DNA from: an uncultured bacterium
Lineage (GTDB): Bacteria; Bacteroidota; Ignavibacteria; Kapaibacteriales; UBA4661
Direction: 5' to 3'
Length of the DNA: 64,000 nt
NCBI GenBank assembly: GCA_937899715.1
Contig: CALCNX010000049.1
Coordinates: forward strand, 131,720-195,719
The translations under genes were made by a program, and so were the position numbers. This document shows positions 1 to 8,343 of the stretch, in pieces (positions within the stretch are counted from its first letter, which is position 1; each line of letters opens with the position of its first letter). The notes beneath the pieces were generated by a model. That model made no database searches. It had not been told where the DNA came from and saw only the letters and a list, made by a program, of their open reading frames with translations.

Positions 1-672
1 GATACCGGTTCGCTCATCGAATCGCCGTCGCTGTATGCGCATTTGACGGCGGTGGAGAATCTCACTATTTTTCAAAAAATCCATCAAGTGCCGACAAAAC
101 GTATTGGAGAAGTGCTGGATTTGGTTGGACTTGTCGGCACGGGCAAGAAGAAAGCCGGGCAGTTTTCGCTTGGCATGAAGCAGCGCTTGGGGTTAGCTAT
201 CGCGCTTCTCAATAATCCCACACTCCTTGTTTTGGACGAACCCACGAATGGGCTTGACCCGAATGGCATTATCGAAATGCGAGAGCTTCTGAAGCATCTC
301 CATCGTGAGCAAGGCATTAGTATCTTGATTTCAAGCCATCTTCTGGCGGAAATTGAGCGCCTCGTAACGCACGTCGGTATCATCCACAAAGGGCAATTAG
401 TCTTTCAAGGGACGCTGCCGGAGCTCATGATGCGCCGCGACCAAAACTCTGCACTTGTCCTCGAAACCAGCGACAGACAATCTACGATGCGCCTTCTGGA
501 ACAAATGCATCTCAGCCCGGTACTTGAAGCAAATGCGGTTGTGCTGCCTTTTTTACCGAAGGAAATTGCTGCCGACATAGCACGTACTCTGGTTCAGAAC
601 GATATTTCCGTGTACGGCATTGCGCGGCGAAGTAACGATTTGGAAACGATTTTTATGAATGTCATCAAGTAA
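1..672 (+). CDS. ABC transporter ATP-binding protein, 5' end cut by the window
   Basis: The reading frame is open from base 1, and its first residues (DTGSLIESPSLYAHLTAVEN) match the Q-loop region of antibiotic-exporter type (BcrA/CcmA-like) ATPases, so the Walker A half lies upstream of the window. Visible are the ABC signature (FSLGMKQRLG), Walker B with catalytic glutamate (LLVLDEPTNGLDP) and the H-loop histidine (ISSHLLAEIE). The C-terminal third is the variable region common in this family. A TTG at 43 could be misread as a start but lies inside the conserved domain. The enzyme would hydrolyse ATP on the inner membrane to power the permease encoded 34 bases downstream. The substrate cannot be told. 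Confidence 0.93.
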   Translation, partial: DTGSLIESPSLYAHLTAVENLTIFQKIHQVPTKRIGEVLDLVGLVGTGKKKAGQFSLGMKQRLGLAIALLNNPTLLVLDEPTNGLDPNGIIEMRELLKHLHREQGISILISSHLLAEIERLVTHVGIIHKGQLVFQGTLPELMMRRDQNSALVLETSDRQSTMRLLEQMHLSPVLEANAVVLPFLPKEIAADIARTLVQNDISVYGIARRSNDLETIFMNVIK

Positions 673-706
673 GAAAGCCTTGAACTCAAAACCATCTTAA
701 AAAAAC

Positions 707-1480
707 ATGCATCTTCTTCATGTCTTTCAAAGTGAATGGCTAAAAACGAGACGTAGCCTTGCGTCGTGGTTGGTCATTGTGGGTGGATTGTTTACTCCCA
801 TTGTAATTTTCCTTGCCAGAATGCGGCAACCGAAAGCGCTACCGATCGTGTACCAAACACCACACTTCTGGCAAACCGTTTGGAATCAATCGTGGGAATC
901 TATGGCTATGTTTATGTTCCCAATGGGAATCATCATGGCGACGGGCTTAATTACGCAACTGGAGTTCAAAAATAACACGTGGAAACAGCTTCATACCACA
1001 CCGCAGAGGCTCTCCGTCATTTATTGTATGAAACTCTTTATCGTGCTTCTCATGCTTCTGCAAGTATTTGTAGCGTTCAATGCTTGTTTGTATATTTTCA
1101 CGGTCTTACCCGTCCTTCTGGTGAAGGGCGTTGCATATCCCGCAGCAACACTTGACTGGATGCTCTTTCTGCGTGGCAATGTCAGTTATTTTATAGACTG
1201 TCTGCCGATTGTAGGACTACAGTTTTTGCTCGGGATGCACTTCAAAAACTTTCTCGTACCGCTCGGCGTGGGTTTTTTGTTCTGGATCGTTGCACTGACG
1301 GGAATACAATGGGAATACAACTACATTCTGCCATACAGTTACCCAATGTTGGATTATTTAGTCAATACGGGGCGCAAAATCACCGTTAATGGAGATATAC
1401 ACACGTTTTCGATGCTCTACTTTGGAGCCTTCGCATTGGTAGGATACGCGATGTATATTTGGAAAAATGATAAAGGCTGA
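707..1480 (+). CDS. ABC-2 type transporter permease
   Basis: This 257-residue protein has about six hydrophobic segments separated by short loops and no periplasmic domain. This is the usual form of ABC-2 permeases paired with BcrA-like ATPases. It starts with a short amphipathic stretch (QSEWLKTRRSLASW) typical of this class, where the cytoplasmic N-terminal helix contacts the ATPase. It lies 34 bases behind the ATPase gene and 54 bases before a LytS-type kinase, an arrangement familiar from peptide-antibiotic sensing and export modules. That it forms the transporter with the preceding ATPase is a confident inference. Its export of a peptide or lipid is only a guess. Confidence 0.85.
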   Translation: MHLLHVFQSEWLKTRRSLASWLVIVGGLFTPIVIFLARMRQPKALPIVYQTPHFWQTVWNQSWESMAMFMFPMGIIMATGLITQLEFKNNTWKQLHTTPQRLSVIYCMKLFIVLLMLLQVFVAFNACLYIFTVLPVLLVKGVAYPAATLDWMLFLRGNVSYFIDCLPIVGLQFLLGMHFKNFLVPLGVGFLFWIVALTGIQWEYNYILPYSYPMLDYLVNTGRKITVNGDIHTFSMLYFGAFALVGYAMYIWKNDKG

Positions 1481-1534
1481 TAAAATGAAGCCAGAAGCCG
1501 CATCGGACTGAGCAATTCCCATTCTTCACGCATT

Positions 1535-2590
1535 ATGAAAAAACAATTTATTGTCGCATTGCACTTCGCCTATTGGATGTGTTATGTACTGCTCTTGGCA
1601 GTTATACTGATGCTGGTGTTTATGCAGATAGCGTTTAAGGGAAAAGGTCTCTCGCCGCTACATATCATGTTTATTGAGTTGTTTTGCGTCATGACCTGTA
1701 TTCCTGCGGTGTTGTCGTTCTATGGGGCGTACACAATACTCATGCCCGGATTTTTAGCAAAAAAAAAGTTTTTGCGCTTGGGTATTGCCGGGTTTGGTAT
1801 GGTTCTATTTATTAGCCTCTTGACCGCATTATTGATAGCACTTTTTTGGGGTCATCATTTTGTGTTTATCGGGACAATGAAAGGAGTGTTGGAGCAGATG
1901 GTTTTGCCTGCTCTGCTTTCCTGTATTCACGGTGTTTTGGGATTAGTCTTGAGTGGTTTTGTCAAGTGGTTCGATGAAAATCGTATTAAAACTGCACTGC
2001 TGGAGAAAAACTTCCAAATGGAACTTGCGCTCATTAAGGCACAACTCGACCCGCATTTTCTCTTCAATACGCTCAACAACATTGACATTCTCATCGAAAA
2101 AGACAGTGCTCGAGCTTCTGCCTATCTGAACAAGCTCTCGGATATTATGCGGTTTATGCTCTACGAAACCAAAGCCGCCACAATACCTCTCCCGTCGGAG
2201 CTGGCATACATTGAGAAGTACATTGACCTCCAAAAAGTACGCACTGCGAACCCGGATTTTGTCCGTTTTGAGGTTGTGGGCAATGCAGCCGCATGGAATC
2301 TCGCACCGATGCTTTTTATGCCCTTTATCGAAAATGCGTTCAAGTTTGCTGAACATAAGAAGGTAGGCACAGCCGTCAGCATTTCTTTTCACCTTCGGGC
2401 AGAAGAGTGCCAGTTTGAATGTAGCAATGCCTATACGGACAATATTTCTGCTATTGAGGGACAAAGCGGCTTAGGCAGCGATTTGATACGGCGGCGATTA
2501 GAACTACTTTACCCGAAAGCGCACGAACTCAGCATTAGCACCGAAAATAACGTTTACCGTGTTCGGTTGGTTCTGAAGTTGATACCTTGA
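1535..2590 (+). CDS. LytS/YehU-family sensor histidine kinase
   Basis: The first 150 residues form four or five transmembrane helices with no recognisable extracellular domain. They are followed by a short coiled linker and the His_kinase domain (PF06580 type). The phosphoacceptor histidine is near residue 173 in the motif QLDPHFLFNTLNNID, and the ATP-binding N-box is near residue 263 (PFIENAFKFA). A glycine-rich lid (GQSGLGSDLIRRRLELL) follows. Total length, 351 residues, is normal for the family. The partner is almost certainly the LytTR regulator starting at 2674. The ABC transporter genes upstream suggest it controls or senses through that transporter. A terminator hairpin separates it from the regulator gene. 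Confidence 0.93.
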   Translation: MKKQFIVALHFAYWMCYVLLLAVILMLVFMQIAFKGKGLSPLHIMFIELFCVMTCIPAVLSFYGAYTILMPGFLAKKKFLRLGIAGFGMVLFISLLTALLIALFWGHHFVFIGTMKGVLEQMVLPALLSCIHGVLGLVLSGFVKWFDENRIKTALLEKNFQMELALIKAQLDPHFLFNTLNNIDILIEKDSARASAYLNKLSDIMRFMLYETKAATIPLPSELAYIEKYIDLQKVRTANPDFVRFEVVGNAAAWNLAPMLFMPFIENAFKFAEHKKVGTAVSISFHLRAEECQFECSNAYTDNISAIEGQSGLGSDLIRRRLELLYPKAHELSISTENNVYRVRLVLKLIP

Positions 2591-2609
2591 AATTGATACG
2601 AACAAGAAA

Positions 2610-2647
2610 GTCTGGGCGTTTCTATTGGAGGCGCTCAGACCTTTTTT
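2610..2647 (+). terminator. Rho-independent terminator after the LytS gene
   Basis: A 9-base-pair stem (2610-2618 with 2632-2640, one G-U pair) with a 13-base loop is followed by CTTTTTT. It ends 26 bases before the response-regulator start, so kinase and regulator are probably not on one simple transcript. Confidence 0.8.
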
Positions 2648-2661
2648 ATTGCTAAATACCG

Positions 2662-2669
2662 TATATTTG
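2662..2669 (+). promoter_or_regulatory. TATATTTG box directly in front of the LytTR regulator start
   Basis: This is an exact match to the Bacteroidota -7 box TAnnTTTG. Only four bases (CCGG) separate it from the ATG at 2674, and no Shine-Dalgarno sequence is present. The T-run of the preceding terminator lies where a -33 element would be, but it is not a clean TTTG. If this box is used, the mRNA would be leaderless or nearly so. Confidence 0.5.
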
Positions 2670-2673
2670 CCGG

Positions 2674-3366
2674 ATGAAAACAACCTGTATTATCGTCGAG
2701 GATGAACCCCTTGCTCTGGAGCGCACCGCGGGCTATGTGGCGAAAATTCCAACGCTGCATCTGCTTGCCACGTTTGATAATGCGCTTGATGTCTTTGTGT
2801 TTCTGAAGGCGAACGCGGTGGATATTCTCTTTTTGGACATCAATCTCGGCGAACTTTCCGGGCTGCAGCTGCTTGAATCTATGCGTTTGCAGAGCCGCGT
2901 CATTCTCACGACAGCGTATTCGGAATATGCACTCAAAGGATTCGACCTGAATGTTACCGATTATCTCCTGAAGCCCTTCACCTTTGAGCGCTTTTTGCAA
3001 GCTGTGGACAAGGCACAATACCTCAATCCTCAGAAACACGAGGCAGAACAAAAAACGTTCATCTTTGTCAAAACCGAGAATCGCTTGGAAAAAGTTGTTT
3101 TTAGCGATTTGCTCTACATCGAAGGAATGCGTGATTATCGTAAAATTCACCTTGTAGGAAAAACGATACTGACGCTCCAAACCTTCAGCGAATTAGAACA
3201 AGCAATTCCGCCGAATGTGGCTTGTAGAGTGCATAAATCCTACATGGTTGCACTGGATACCATTGAAATCATAGAGCGAGACCGTATTCGACTCAAGGGC
3301 ATGGGGAATCTGTTAATTCCGATTTCAGAGACATATAAGCAACATTTTTTTTCAAGGGTTCATTGA
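2674..3366 (+). CDS. LytTR-family response regulator
   Basis: An N-terminal receiver domain (about residues 4-118) has the acidic pair EDE, the phosphoacceptor Asp near residue 55 in LFLDINL, the conserved Thr (ILTTAYSEYALKGFD) and the Lys of LLKPF. A LytTR DNA-binding domain (about 128-230) follows, with the typical FVKTENRLEKVVFSDLLYIE start. The length of 230 residues is standard. It is the expected partner of the LytS-type kinase just upstream, despite an intervening terminator, and probably regulates the neighbouring transporter. The ATG at 2674 is chosen because translation from it begins exactly at the receiver domain. Confidence 0.95.
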   Translation: MKTTCIIVEDEPLALERTAGYVAKIPTLHLLATFDNALDVFVFLKANAVDILFLDINLGELSGLQLLESMRLQSRVILTTAYSEYALKGFDLNVTDYLLKPFTFERFLQAVDKAQYLNPQKHEAEQKTFIFVKTENRLEKVVFSDLLYIEGMRDYRKIHLVGKTILTLQTFSELEQAIPPNVACRVHKSYMVALDTIEIIERDRIRLKGMGNLLIPISETYKQHFFSRVH

Positions 3367-3385
3367 AAATATATTAAAAATCCTT

Positions 3386-3919
3386 ATGACCAACGTTTTT
3401 ATCCTTCCCGGACTCGGTAATTCCGGCGAACAGCACTGGCAAAGCCAATGGCAGACGCTTCATCCCGAATGGCAACGCATCATGCAAGACGACTGGGACA
3501 CGCCCCACTGCGCCGATTGGGTGCGGCGCATTGACGAAACGCTTGCAACGGTTCCGGCGGGGACGGCTGTTTTGGTGGCGCATAGCTCCTCGTGTGCTGC
3601 TGTGGCGCATCTGGCACAAATGACCAAGAATCGCATTAAAGGTGCTCTTCTTGTTGCACCATCCGACCCGCTTGGCGTTGCCTATCCGGCAGGACCGAAG
3701 GGCTTCGCGCCTGTGCCGCTTGTGCGGTTGCCGTTTCCAAGTATTGTCGTTGCATCGGAAGATGACGAATACATTGCGCTCGAGCAAGCACGGAAATATG
3801 CCGAAGCCTGGGGAAGCCGCTTTGTGAATATCGGCGCAAAGGGGCATATCAACTCCACCTCCGGGCTTGGCGAATGGCGCGAGGGCTTGGTGCTGCTGGA
3901 AACGCTCATTGCTTTATGA
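3386..3919 (+). CDS. RBBP9/YdeN-family alpha/beta hydrolase
   Basis: This 177-residue protein fits the small serine-hydrolase family PF06821. It begins with the oxyanion-region motif ILPGLGNSGEQHWQ, has the nucleophile elbow near residues 65-69 (VAHSSSCAAV), an acidic residue in the segment SEDDEYIALEQA, and a C-terminal catalytic histidine in KGHINSTSGLGEW near residue 153. The elbow reads H-S-S-S rather than the textbook G-x-S-x-G, as is usual for this family. Substrates of family members are poorly known. It lies 19 bases after the LytTR gene and may share its transcript, but a functional link is not evident. Confidence 0.9.
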   Translation: MTNVFILPGLGNSGEQHWQSQWQTLHPEWQRIMQDDWDTPHCADWVRRIDETLATVPAGTAVLVAHSSSCAAVAHLAQMTKNRIKGALLVAPSDPLGVAYPAGPKGFAPVPLVRLPFPSIVVASEDDEYIALEQARKYAEAWGSRFVNIGAKGHINSTSGLGEWREGLVLLETLIAL

Positions 3920-4040
3920 AAGCGGTACGGTTCATATCAAGAAAAGCGATAATCACACCTTGCAAAATTATTGTCTTGACAAGAGTGTGACACACTTCCG
4001 AGGTCGCACAAAGAAGTTTTCTGCAATCCATGTCAGTTTT

Positions 4041-4072
4041 TTTGGTTGGATGCTACAAAATATCTATATTTG
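4041..4072 (+). promoter_or_regulatory. Bacteroidota-type promoter upstream of rpsA
   Basis: TTTG at 4041-4044 and TATATTTG at 4065-4072 are separated by 20 bases, a full match to the Bacteroidota consensus. Transcription would begin near 4078, giving a leader of about 170 bases before rpsA. This is the only signal I can support in the otherwise gene-free stretch 3920-4246. Open frames there are out of register with any known family. Confidence 0.7.
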
Positions 4073-4246
4073 CAACCTGTGTTTTTTACTGTGCATCGGC
4101 GCACGTAAGCGATGAAACACCAAATTGTTATATATGCGCTCTGCGAACAACCGTTCACAAGCAAGCACCCAATGTGTAGCAATGCCTCTCTAGCCGAATC
4201 TGTTTTAACCCATTAAGTTTTGTACGTTTTTTCGTTTCGTGTTGAT

Positions 4247-5668
4247 ATGACTGACGAACAACAAGTAGAAATCGCTAGCGAAGCCGCAGTAGAAGCCACC
4301 GCAACAGCTACCCCTGTCGCGGAAGTTCCCGCCGCCATAGCTCAGGAAGCCGCTCCAGTAGCCGCATCCACACAAGAAGCAACCACGCCGCAGTCAGATG
4401 CTCCGCAGGCAGAAGCAGCGGTGCCGGAAGCACCTAAGCAGCCGGAGTATGATGTTGAGCAACTCTATCCCGAAATCGTTGCCGCCAAAAACGGCAAAAC
4501 AACGCTTGAGGTAACGGGCTTGCGCCGTGTACGTGGCGGTATTTTGGTGGGATACAAGGGTATGCCGCTCTTTTTACCAACCTCGCATCTGTCGCTCAAG
4601 GCAAACCCTAGCGAAAATGAGCTTCTTGGCTTGATTCAGCAAACATTCCCCGTTCATGTTCATGAGTTGAACGACGAGGACAAAACAAAAGTGATTGTAA
4701 CGCGCCGTAAAATCCTCCGTGTTGACCATATGAAAGACTTTCAGGTTGGTCAAATCGTCGAGGGCAAAGTGGTGTCGTTCACCGATTTTGGCGCTTTCGT
4801 CAATCTTGGTGGCGTGGACGGCATGGTACACGTCTCGGCAATTTCCCGCCGACGTATCAATCATCCCTCCGAAGTGCTGAAAAAAGGCGATACCGTTCGT
4901 GCGGTTATCAAAGACATCAACGAATCCGGTCAGCGTCTCTCACTCTCCATGCGAGAACTGGAAGCAGACCCGTGGCAAGGTGCAGCCGCAGAATTTACTC
5001 CCGGCTCACGTCACAAAGGAAAAGTAAAAAGCCTGACAGCATTCGGTGTGTATGTAGAACTCAAAGCTGGAGTAGAAGGCTTGGTTCACATCTCCGAAAT
5101 GTCGTGGGCACGCCGCATCAAGCACCCATCCGAAATTTTCCAAGCCGGACAAGAAATTGAAGTTCAAGTCCTCGAAATTTCTGAGGAAAAACAAAAAGTA
5201 TCTCTTGGCTACAAACAAACGCAGCCGAATCCCTGGGCAACAATTGCCGAGCGCTTCAAAGTAGGCGATAAAATCGAAGGCGTTGTTCGTGAAGCAATTG
5301 AGCGTGGCGTGGTGGTCAACATCGCTGACGATATTGATGCCTTCATGCCCAAAGGCAAGATGCACCCGTCTCTTCGCGGTAAAGCACAACCGTTCCAAGT
5401 GGGCGACAAAATCGAAGGCTTATTCGTCATGGACGTTGTGCCGGACAACCACTCGCTTATTCTTGGCATGGAAGGTTTCGACCAAGGTGCTAATAAGCCC
5501 GAGCGCGGTGACCGTCCTGAGCGCGGCGACAGAGGCGAACGCGGTGAGCGTCGTCCGCGCCAGCAACAGCAAGAGCAAGTGGCTATTCCTGAGCAAAAAC
5601 AAGAAGTAAGCCTTGCTGACTTGCTTTCCGACGACGAAAAACGCAAACTCTTCGGCAGCGAGAACTAA
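4247..5668 (+). CDS. rpsA: 30S ribosomal protein S1
   Basis: A 473-residue protein with an Ala/Glu/Pro-rich N-terminus of about 75 residues, then four S1 (OB-fold) repeats at roughly residues 85-155, 166-237, 252-322 and 338-410. Repeats 2 and 3 carry the canonical FGAFV / FGVYVEL and HVSAIS / HISEMSW signatures. Repeats 1 and 4 are degenerate. A charged tail with ERGDRPERGDRGERGER-like repeats and a Gln-rich run ends in an acidic helix. S1 helps recruit mRNA to the 30S subunit. Four repeats instead of the six in E. coli are usual in many other phyla. The ATG at 4247 is preferred over a TTG at 4220 because the domain and the acidic start fit it. Confidence 0.95.
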   Translation: MTDEQQVEIASEAAVEATATATPVAEVPAAIAQEAAPVAASTQEATTPQSDAPQAEAAVPEAPKQPEYDVEQLYPEIVAAKNGKTTLEVTGLRRVRGGILVGYKGMPLFLPTSHLSLKANPSENELLGLIQQTFPVHVHELNDEDKTKVIVTRRKILRVDHMKDFQVGQIVEGKVVSFTDFGAFVNLGGVDGMVHVSAISRRRINHPSEVLKKGDTVRAVIKDINESGQRLSLSMRELEADPWQGAAAEFTPGSRHKGKVKSLTAFGVYVELKAGVEGLVHISEMSWARRIKHPSEIFQAGQEIEVQVLEISEEKQKVSLGYKQTQPNPWATIAERFKVGDKIEGVVREAIERGVVVNIADDIDAFMPKGKMHPSLRGKAQPFQVGDKIEGLFVMDVVPDNHSLILGMEGFDQGANKPERGDRPERGDRGERGERRPRQQQQEQVAIPEQKQEVSLADLLSDDEKRKLFGSEN

Positions 5669-5712
5669 TGCGCTGCGCCCGCAAGAGCGTTAAAAAATGT
5701 TAGCAAATAGAC

Positions 5713-5749
5713 AAAAAAGCCGGACTGCCCACAGTAGCTCGGCTTTTTT
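5713..5749 (+). terminator. Terminator after rpsA
   Basis: AAAAAAGCCG (5713-5722) pairs with CGGCTTTTTT (5740-5749) around a 17-base loop. The A- and T-flanks make it potentially bidirectional. Confidence 0.85.
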
Positions 5750-5834
5750 GCGTATATTGCGCTCTCGTTATTGCATTACCCTGACTTGCACGTTTTTCTT
5801 TGTGCTTTCTTGTCCCACATAGCCCCCATTCACT

Positions 5835-6725
5835 ATGCCCGTTCTCAAAAGCATCACGACAGTACGATTGTTCCTGACCGTGATTATCGTTGGAGCGCTT
5901 GCAACTGCGCCCCTCGCGGCACAAAAGACGGAAACCAATAAGCCAAGCGGTAAGAAAACTCCGGAGAAGGCATCGGAAAAACAATCGGACAAGTCTTCTG
6001 AGAAACCTTCTTCACGTCCGATACTTGAAAAACCCCAGGAATTTACCCCGCAGCAGATTATCACTGCCGACACCACCTCCGCACCCGTTCAGGACTCGAC
6101 GGTGCTCGGCACAACACCACCCGGCGAGTATCCATTCTCGCCCGCACAAGACCGTGCTTTTTATGAAGCACTGCGCTTTGATATTTCACCACGCACGCGG
6201 TTTCAGTTCGCAGCCCGGCAATTCTCTCTCATGTGGCTTGCGGCGCAAGAAGCACGAAAATATACGCCGCAAGAATCTGCTATTGCAGCGATGAATTCGA
6301 TAGACCCACGCGCATTTGTTCCCACACCCAAAGAACAAACCTTTTACAATTACGGCATCGCCCAATCATTCACCATCCCGGGCGTATTCGATCCCTTTGG
6401 GCGCTACGGCGGGCTTCCGGGCGTAGGCGGTTCGGGTATCAGCATTCCGCTCTCCCTTATCGGCTCCTTGCTTGGGCTGACCGAGGACGTAACGCCGACC
6501 ATTCGTTACACCGTTGAGCAACCATGCGAGGTAGAGGTGGTCATTTATTCCATCCAAGCGATTGCAATTACTCGCATTCTCAAAGCACCACACAATGCGG
6601 GCGGATACTCAGTAACGTGGAATCTCAAGAACGATGCAGGGATGCGAGTTCCAACGGGCGATTATATTGCCGAGGTGCGTATTGGCAACTCATCCTATAT
6701 CCGCAAGCGGATTCGTATTGGATAA
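5835..6725 (+). CDS. Secreted protein with C-terminal FlgD-like Ig domain
   Basis: A 296-residue protein. Residues 1-30 form a signal peptide ending in APLAAQ, followed by a Lys/Ser/Pro-rich stretch of about 50 residues and an uncharacterised middle containing Gly-rich hydrophobic runs. The last 75 residues read as a beta-sandwich of the FlgD Ig-like type (PF13860): a strand with GGYSVTWNLKNDAG, the VPTGDYIAEV turn, then RKRIRIG at the end. In Bacteroidota such C-termini occur on exported, envelope-associated proteins and resemble type IX secretion sorting domains. Whether this one is a sorting signal cannot be decided here. It appears to be a single-gene unit. Confidence 0.7.
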   Translation: MPVLKSITTVRLFLTVIIVGALATAPLAAQKTETNKPSGKKTPEKASEKQSDKSSEKPSSRPILEKPQEFTPQQIITADTTSAPVQDSTVLGTTPPGEYPFSPAQDRAFYEALRFDISPRTRFQFAARQFSLMWLAAQEARKYTPQESAIAAMNSIDPRAFVPTPKEQTFYNYGIAQSFTIPGVFDPFGRYGGLPGVGGSGISIPLSLIGSLLGLTEDVTPTIRYTVEQPCEVEVVIYSIQAIAITRILKAPHNAGGYSVTWNLKNDAGMRVPTGDYIAEVRIGNSSYIRKRIRIG

Positions 6726-6763
6726 TTCGTGCAGAACAATAGTCTGGGCATTTCGGATGGAGT

Positions 6764-6839
6764 GCGGAATTTTAATTCCGCGAGCATACACAACCCCGCT
6801 TCAATACTGGATATATTTTTTGCGGAATTTTAATTCCGC
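6764..6839. repeat. Two copies of an 18-base palindrome
   Basis: The identical 18-mer GCGGAATTTTAATTCCGC occurs at 6764-6781 and 6822-6839, 40 bases apart. Each copy is an 8-base inverted repeat around TT. They lie between two convergent genes, so a repeat-element origin or hairpins at the 3' end are more likely than operators. Confidence 0.75.
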
Positions 6840-6898
6840 AACTCCAGGTTAAAGTAATATTCGGACTATTGGTAAAATAAAAATCAAAAGAAAACGGA

Positions 6899-6935
6899 AA
6901 AAGACTTCCTCTGCAAATGTAGGGGAAGTCTTTTC
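6899..6935 (-). terminator. Terminator for the acyl-CoA dehydrogenase gene (possibly bidirectional)
   Basis: AAAAGACTTCC and GGAAGTCTTTT form an 11-base-pair stem. Read on the minus strand, the hairpin is followed by a T-rich run, 37 bases past the acyl-CoA dehydrogenase stop codon. It may also stop transcripts from the gene ending at 6725. Confidence 0.8.
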
Positions 6936-6971
6936 TATGTTGACATTTTTGGGGGAGATTCTGTCAGTCTC

Positions 6972-8141
6972 TTACGCCAAGACATTTCGTGCAATCACCA
7001 TGCGCTGCACTTCGCTTGTGCCTTCGCCGATGGTGAGCAGTTTAGAATCGCGCCAGAGTTTTTCAACCGGATAATCTTTGGTGTAGCCATAGCCGCCGTG
7101 AATCTGAACGGAATCCTCGGCAATAGCGACAGAGGCTTCGCTGGCGAACATTTTCGCTTGTGCCGCTTCGAGCGTTACTTTCATGCCGTTGTCTTTCATC
7201 CACGCTGCTTTGAAGGTGAGAAGTCGTGCCGCCTCTATTTTCATGGACATCTCGGCAATTTTGAACTGAATTGCCTGCATATCCGAAAGCGCTTTGCCGA
7301 ACTGCTTGCGGGATTGTGCATATTTGACCGCGTGGCTCATGGCTGCTTCTGCCAAGCCAAGCGATAGTGCTGCAATTGAGATACGACCACCGTCCAAGAT
7401 TTGAAGTGCTTGAATAAAGCCTTCGCCTTCGCCACCAATTAAATTTTCCGCCGGAACGCGCACGTTCTCAAGTGTCAGCCCTGCCGTGTCGCTGCACCGC
7501 ATACCGACTTTGTTTTCTTTTTTCGAGCCGTAAAAACCTTTCATACTTTTGTCCACCACAAAGGCAGAAATGCCCTTGCCGCCTTTGCTGCGATCGGTAA
7601 TGGCAAGCATAACGCAGATGTTACCAACGTTGCCGTGCGTAATGAAGTTTTTCGAGCCGTTCAGAATCCAATCGTCGCCATCGCGGACGGCGGTGGTCAG
7701 CATACCGCTTGCATCCGAGCCGGAGCCGGGTTCTGTTAAGCCCCACGCACCCATAGTGGAGCCGCTTGCAAGCTGCGGAATATATTTTTGCTTCAGTGCC
7801 TCGCTGCCAAAATTGAGAATATGTCCTGTTCCCAAGCCATTGTGCGCTGCCACACCAAGCGCGATAGCAGGGCAGGCTTTGGCAATTTCTTCAACAATAA
7901 GAGCATATTCGACATATCCCATACCGCTTCCACCCAATTCTGGCGGAACCATAATGCCCAAAAAGCCCAAATCACCGAGTTTTTTGAAAATTTCGTGCGG
8001 GAATTCTTGCGTTTCGTCGAAGTGAAGCGCGTGAGGAGCGATTTCATTTTGCGCAAACGAGCGTGCAGTGTCGCGGATAGCCTCTTGCTCGGGGGTGAGC
8101 GAAAAGTCTAGACCTGCCGTCGTTTCAAGCGTTGCAGTCAT
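6972..8141 (-). CDS. Acyl-CoA dehydrogenase
   Basis: A 389-residue flavoenzyme of the short-chain/butyryl type. It carries out the FAD-dependent alpha,beta-dehydrogenation of acyl-CoA in beta-oxidation. Seen in order are the N-terminal helical domain, the flavin/substrate loop (GLTEPGSGSDASG), the beta domain (SKNFITHGNVGN), and a C-terminal helical domain with IHGGYGYTKDYPVEKLWRD and the catalytic glutamate in IGEGTSEVQR. The start at 8141 is supported by an AAAGGT ribosome site just upstream and by family alignment. An upstream GTG/TTG extension adds non-homologous residues. No electron-transfer flavoprotein genes are adjacent. Confidence 0.95.
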   Translation of the reverse strand: MTATLETTAGLDFSLTPEQEAIRDTARSFAQNEIAPHALHFDETQEFPHEIFKKLGDLGFLGIMVPPELGGSGMGYVEYALIVEEIAKACPAIALGVAAHNGLGTGHILNFGSEALKQKYIPQLASGSTMGAWGLTEPGSGSDASGMLTTAVRDGDDWILNGSKNFITHGNVGNICVMLAITDRSKGGKGISAFVVDKSMKGFYGSKKENKVGMRCSDTAGLTLENVRVPAENLIGGEGEGFIQALQILDGGRISIAALSLGLAEAAMSHAVKYAQSRKQFGKALSDMQAIQFKIAEMSMKIEAARLLTFKAAWMKDNGMKVTLEAAQAKMFASEASVAIAEDSVQIHGGYGYTKDYPVEKLWRDSKLLTIGEGTSEVQRMVIARNVLA

Positions 8142-8207
8142 GGCAAACCTTTGGTAAAAACAAGTGAAAAAGACCGTCAAAAACGGATGAACACAACAAA
8201 TGCGTTA

Positions 8208-8240
8208 CAAAAATACGACGGCGAGAGGGTCAAATTCAAA
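8208..8240 (-). promoter_or_regulatory. Bacteroidota-type promoter of the acyl-CoA dehydrogenase gene
   Basis: On the minus strand TTTG (8240-8237) is followed after 21 bases by TATTTTTG (8215-8208), matching TTTG-N-TAnnTTTG. Transcription would start near 8203, about 60 bases before the ATG at 8141. Confidence 0.65.
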
Positions 8241-8343
8241 GTATTTTTTCGCCATGAGCGAAAAAATTTGTGTATTGATTAACGGAGCAAATGAAAAGCG
8301 GTCAAGATTCGTGTTCTCATGCAGTATAGCCGACATCTTGCAC

